A stretch of 64,000 nucleotides of DNA from Pseudomonas lalkuanensis (GTDB lineage: Bacteria > Pseudomonadota > Gammaproteobacteria > Pseudomonadales > Pseudomonadaceae): contig NZ_CP043311.1 in the NCBI RefSeq assembly GCF_008807375.1, positions 5,126,001-5,190,000 on the forward strand. The letters are read 5' to 3'. The position numbers were made by a program, and so were the translations under genes. The notes under the pieces are model-generated. The model ran no database searches, was not told the DNA's origin, and was given only the letters and a program-made list of their open reading frames with translations. This document shows positions 62,786 through 64,000 of the stretch, piece by piece (within the stretch, counting starts at the first letter, position 1; every line of letters begins with the position of its first letter).

Positions 62786-64000
62786 TTACGCCATCAGGGC
62801 GGCGACGACGGTGAACTGGGCGCGATCGTCCAGTTGCAGGGTGTCGCGTATCCATTGCTGGTAGTTGTTGAACAGCTCGGCGGTGTCGCTTTCCTTTTGT
62901 TTGCGCTTGGCCGCATTGACCTGTTCGATGCCCTTGGCGAAATCCAGCTCCAGTTGGGCGGTGTGTTTGTCCTGCAGGGCTTTCAGCTTGCTAAGCTCGC
63001 GGTCCAGCCGTGATCTGCAATCAACGTCGAAGGCCTGCTTGATCGGCTTAAGGTGCTGCTGGGCGGCCTGAATCACGCCTGGCAGCGCCGCTTGCAGAGC
63101 GCGGGCTTCCGGTGCGTTGCCATCGTTGGCGCGGATATTGGCGCCGCTGCCGAGGTTGCCGGCCAGGCCGGTGCGCTGCAGCGCATCCTCCAGGCTGAGC
63201 ACACCCTGAACTTGCCCGGAGGCATTGAGCTGAACGCCCATCCACTCAGCCAGCACAGCCTGGCCACGGCGGTTGGGCACCTGGGCCAGCACCAGCACGA
63301 TGGCCTCGCCGACATTCAGCCCCTGAGCCACACGCAGAAGCGGTGCGCGCTGACGACCGAACAGGGCCATCAGCTTGTAGTCGAGCCACTGGGCAATGGG
63401 GTGCAGCGCCCAGAGGTAATGCAGTTGCGGCCAAGCATTGGTGTCGCGGGCCTGGCGAATGGCGCCCTCGACAACGGTTTTGTCGGCACTCAGGGCGAAG
63501 GTGTTGTCCTCCGGCCACATCTCGCTGGCCAGGTCGCGCTTGAGCAGCTGCGCCAGATCACGACTGGGCTGGAAGCTCAGGGTCTTGCGCGCGTCGTCGT
63601 ATTTGACCGGCGGATAGTCACGCGGTGATTGCTCGGCCAACAGCCGCAGGGCATCACGCAGATACTGGTAGCTGTTGCCGAACAGACTGGTGAGTTCCTG
63701 CGTCGGCGCGCTGGCAGTCTGCACACTCTGCGCGGCGGCACTTTCCGCCTGAGTGGCACTGGCCCACAGCGCCTCGAAAGGATCAATATCATCGCCTGCC
63801 AGCAGCGCCTCGAAGGCTTCCAGGGTGGCATTGCCCTCGATGGCCTTGGCCACTTCGAGTTCTTCCAGTTCCTCGTCGTACAGCCCCATGAAGGCCGAGG
63901 GGTCGCCGATGTTCTTGGCGGCCTGTTCGTCCTTGTCGATGAGAATTTCCAAGTAACGCAGGTCACCACGAATGCGCTCGTGGCGTGGTTTGGTGAGCAG
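62786..64000 (-). CDS. C-terminus of a SNF2/RapA-like helicase (DrmD-like), 5' part outside
   Basis: The frame is open through the right edge: codons beyond 63952 read [16 protein letters not shown] without interruption, so the apparent TTG start there is not a start. The visible 404 residues have the post-helicase region of RapA-like SNF2 proteins ([22 protein letters not shown]), a middle alpha/beta part ([25 protein letters not shown]) and a C-terminal coiled coil ([27 protein letters not shown]). The motor motifs are outside the window. The pairing with the methyltransferase 13 bp downstream matches drmD-drmMI of class 1 DISARM. The identification is by pattern and context. Confidence 0.6.
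   Translation of the reverse strand: MLTKPRHERIRGDLRYLEILIDKDEQAAKNIGDPSAFMGLYDEELEELEVAKAIEGNATLEAFEALLAGDDIDPFEALWASATQAESAAAQSVQTASAPTQELTSLFGNSYQYLRDALRLLAEQSPRDYPPVKYDDARKTLSFQPSRDLAQLLKRDLASEMWPEDNTFALSADKTVVEGAIRQARDTNAWPQLHYLWALHPIAQWLDYKLMALFGRQRAPLLRVAQGLNVGEAIVLVLAQVPNRRGQAVLAEWMGVQLNASGQVQGVLSLEDALQRTGLAGNLGSGANIRANDGNAPEARALQAALPGVIQAAQQHLKPIKQAFDVDCRSRLDRELSKLKALQDKHTAQLELDFAKGIEQVNAAKRKQKESDTAELFNNYQQWIRDTLQLDDRAQFTVVAALMA

Larger units (their letters stand above)
38415..64000. mobile_element. Island 2: mobilisable element with defence operon (right end outside the window)
   Basis: It begins at the duplicated ssrA att site. It carries two tyrosine recombinases, a relaxase/MobC module, and a leftward multi-gene defence-type operon that reaches the window edge. 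No second copy of the 18-bp att sequence was found to the right, so the far end lies outside. Confidence 0.75.

Noticed and set aside
62786..63952. A complete 388-residue gene starting at 63952
   Set aside because: The codon there is TTG and the frame continues without a stop to the window edge with sensible protein sequence, so the gene is cut, not short.

Overview
The window is chromosomal DNA of a high-GC Pseudomonas. Gene order and protein sequences from yhbY through greA-carB-(LysE)-carA-dapB-dnaJ-dnaK-grpE-recN-fur-bamE-rnfH-ratA-smpB-lldR-lldPDE follow the P. aeruginosa-type chromosome. The tmRNA tag reads ANDDNYALAA, as in Pseudomonas. It is probably a relative of the P. aeruginosa group; no closer placement can be made from these bases.

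Core region (1-26756). Leftward runs carA-lysE-carB-greA-DUF4149 (pyrimidine/arginine precursor supply and transcript cleavage), with dapB, dnaJ, dnaK and grpE upstream of it. dnaK and grpE each have a clear sigma-32 promoter. recN runs rightward behind a LexA box. fur and bamE diverge, as do ratA-rnfH and smpB. lldR diverges from lldP-lldD-lldE (L- and D-lactate uptake and oxidation), with a perfect 19-bp operator between them. Two related small secreted proteins and a membrane-bound hybrid histidine kinase follow, then ssrA. Both trans-translation partners, smpB and ssrA, are therefore in the window.

Island 1 (26757-38414). The 3' end of ssrA is an integration site. An 18-bp piece of it is repeated at 38397-38414, which delimits an element of about 11.7 kb. 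It carries a tyrosine integrase, a low-GC PHP-AAA ATPase of TrlF type (probably defence), a serine recombinase behind a promoter threaded with TGACAC repeats, HTH proteins, a protein with HUH-replicase-like motifs, and several small unknown genes.

Island 2 (38415 to beyond the right edge). A second element starts at the duplicated att site. Two related tyrosine recombinases come first. The first has an N-terminal domain that appears three times, and its start codon lies in the arm of a nested inverted repeat. Next is a mobilisation module: a relaxase, an overlapping mobC, and a coiled-coil gene nested in another frame inside the relaxase gene. Two unknown genes follow, then a leftward operon that fills the rest of the window. 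In transcription order it encodes the C-terminus of a SNF2/DrmD-like helicase (cut by the edge), a PglX/DrmMI-like adenine methyltransferase, a C39/papain-like cysteine peptidase, a DUF262-HNH protein, a 2112-residue DEAD/DUF1998 helicase with a nuclease-like C-terminal part, and a RelE-like/UvrD helicase fusion.

That operon is the best candidate for an undescribed system. The SNF2 helicase plus methylase pair resembles class 1 DISARM. The usual DrmA/DrmB/DrmC part appears to be replaced by one giant DruE-like helicase, with a peptidase, a GmrSD-like nuclease and a toxin-fold helicase added. The functional reading is inference from domains and layout.
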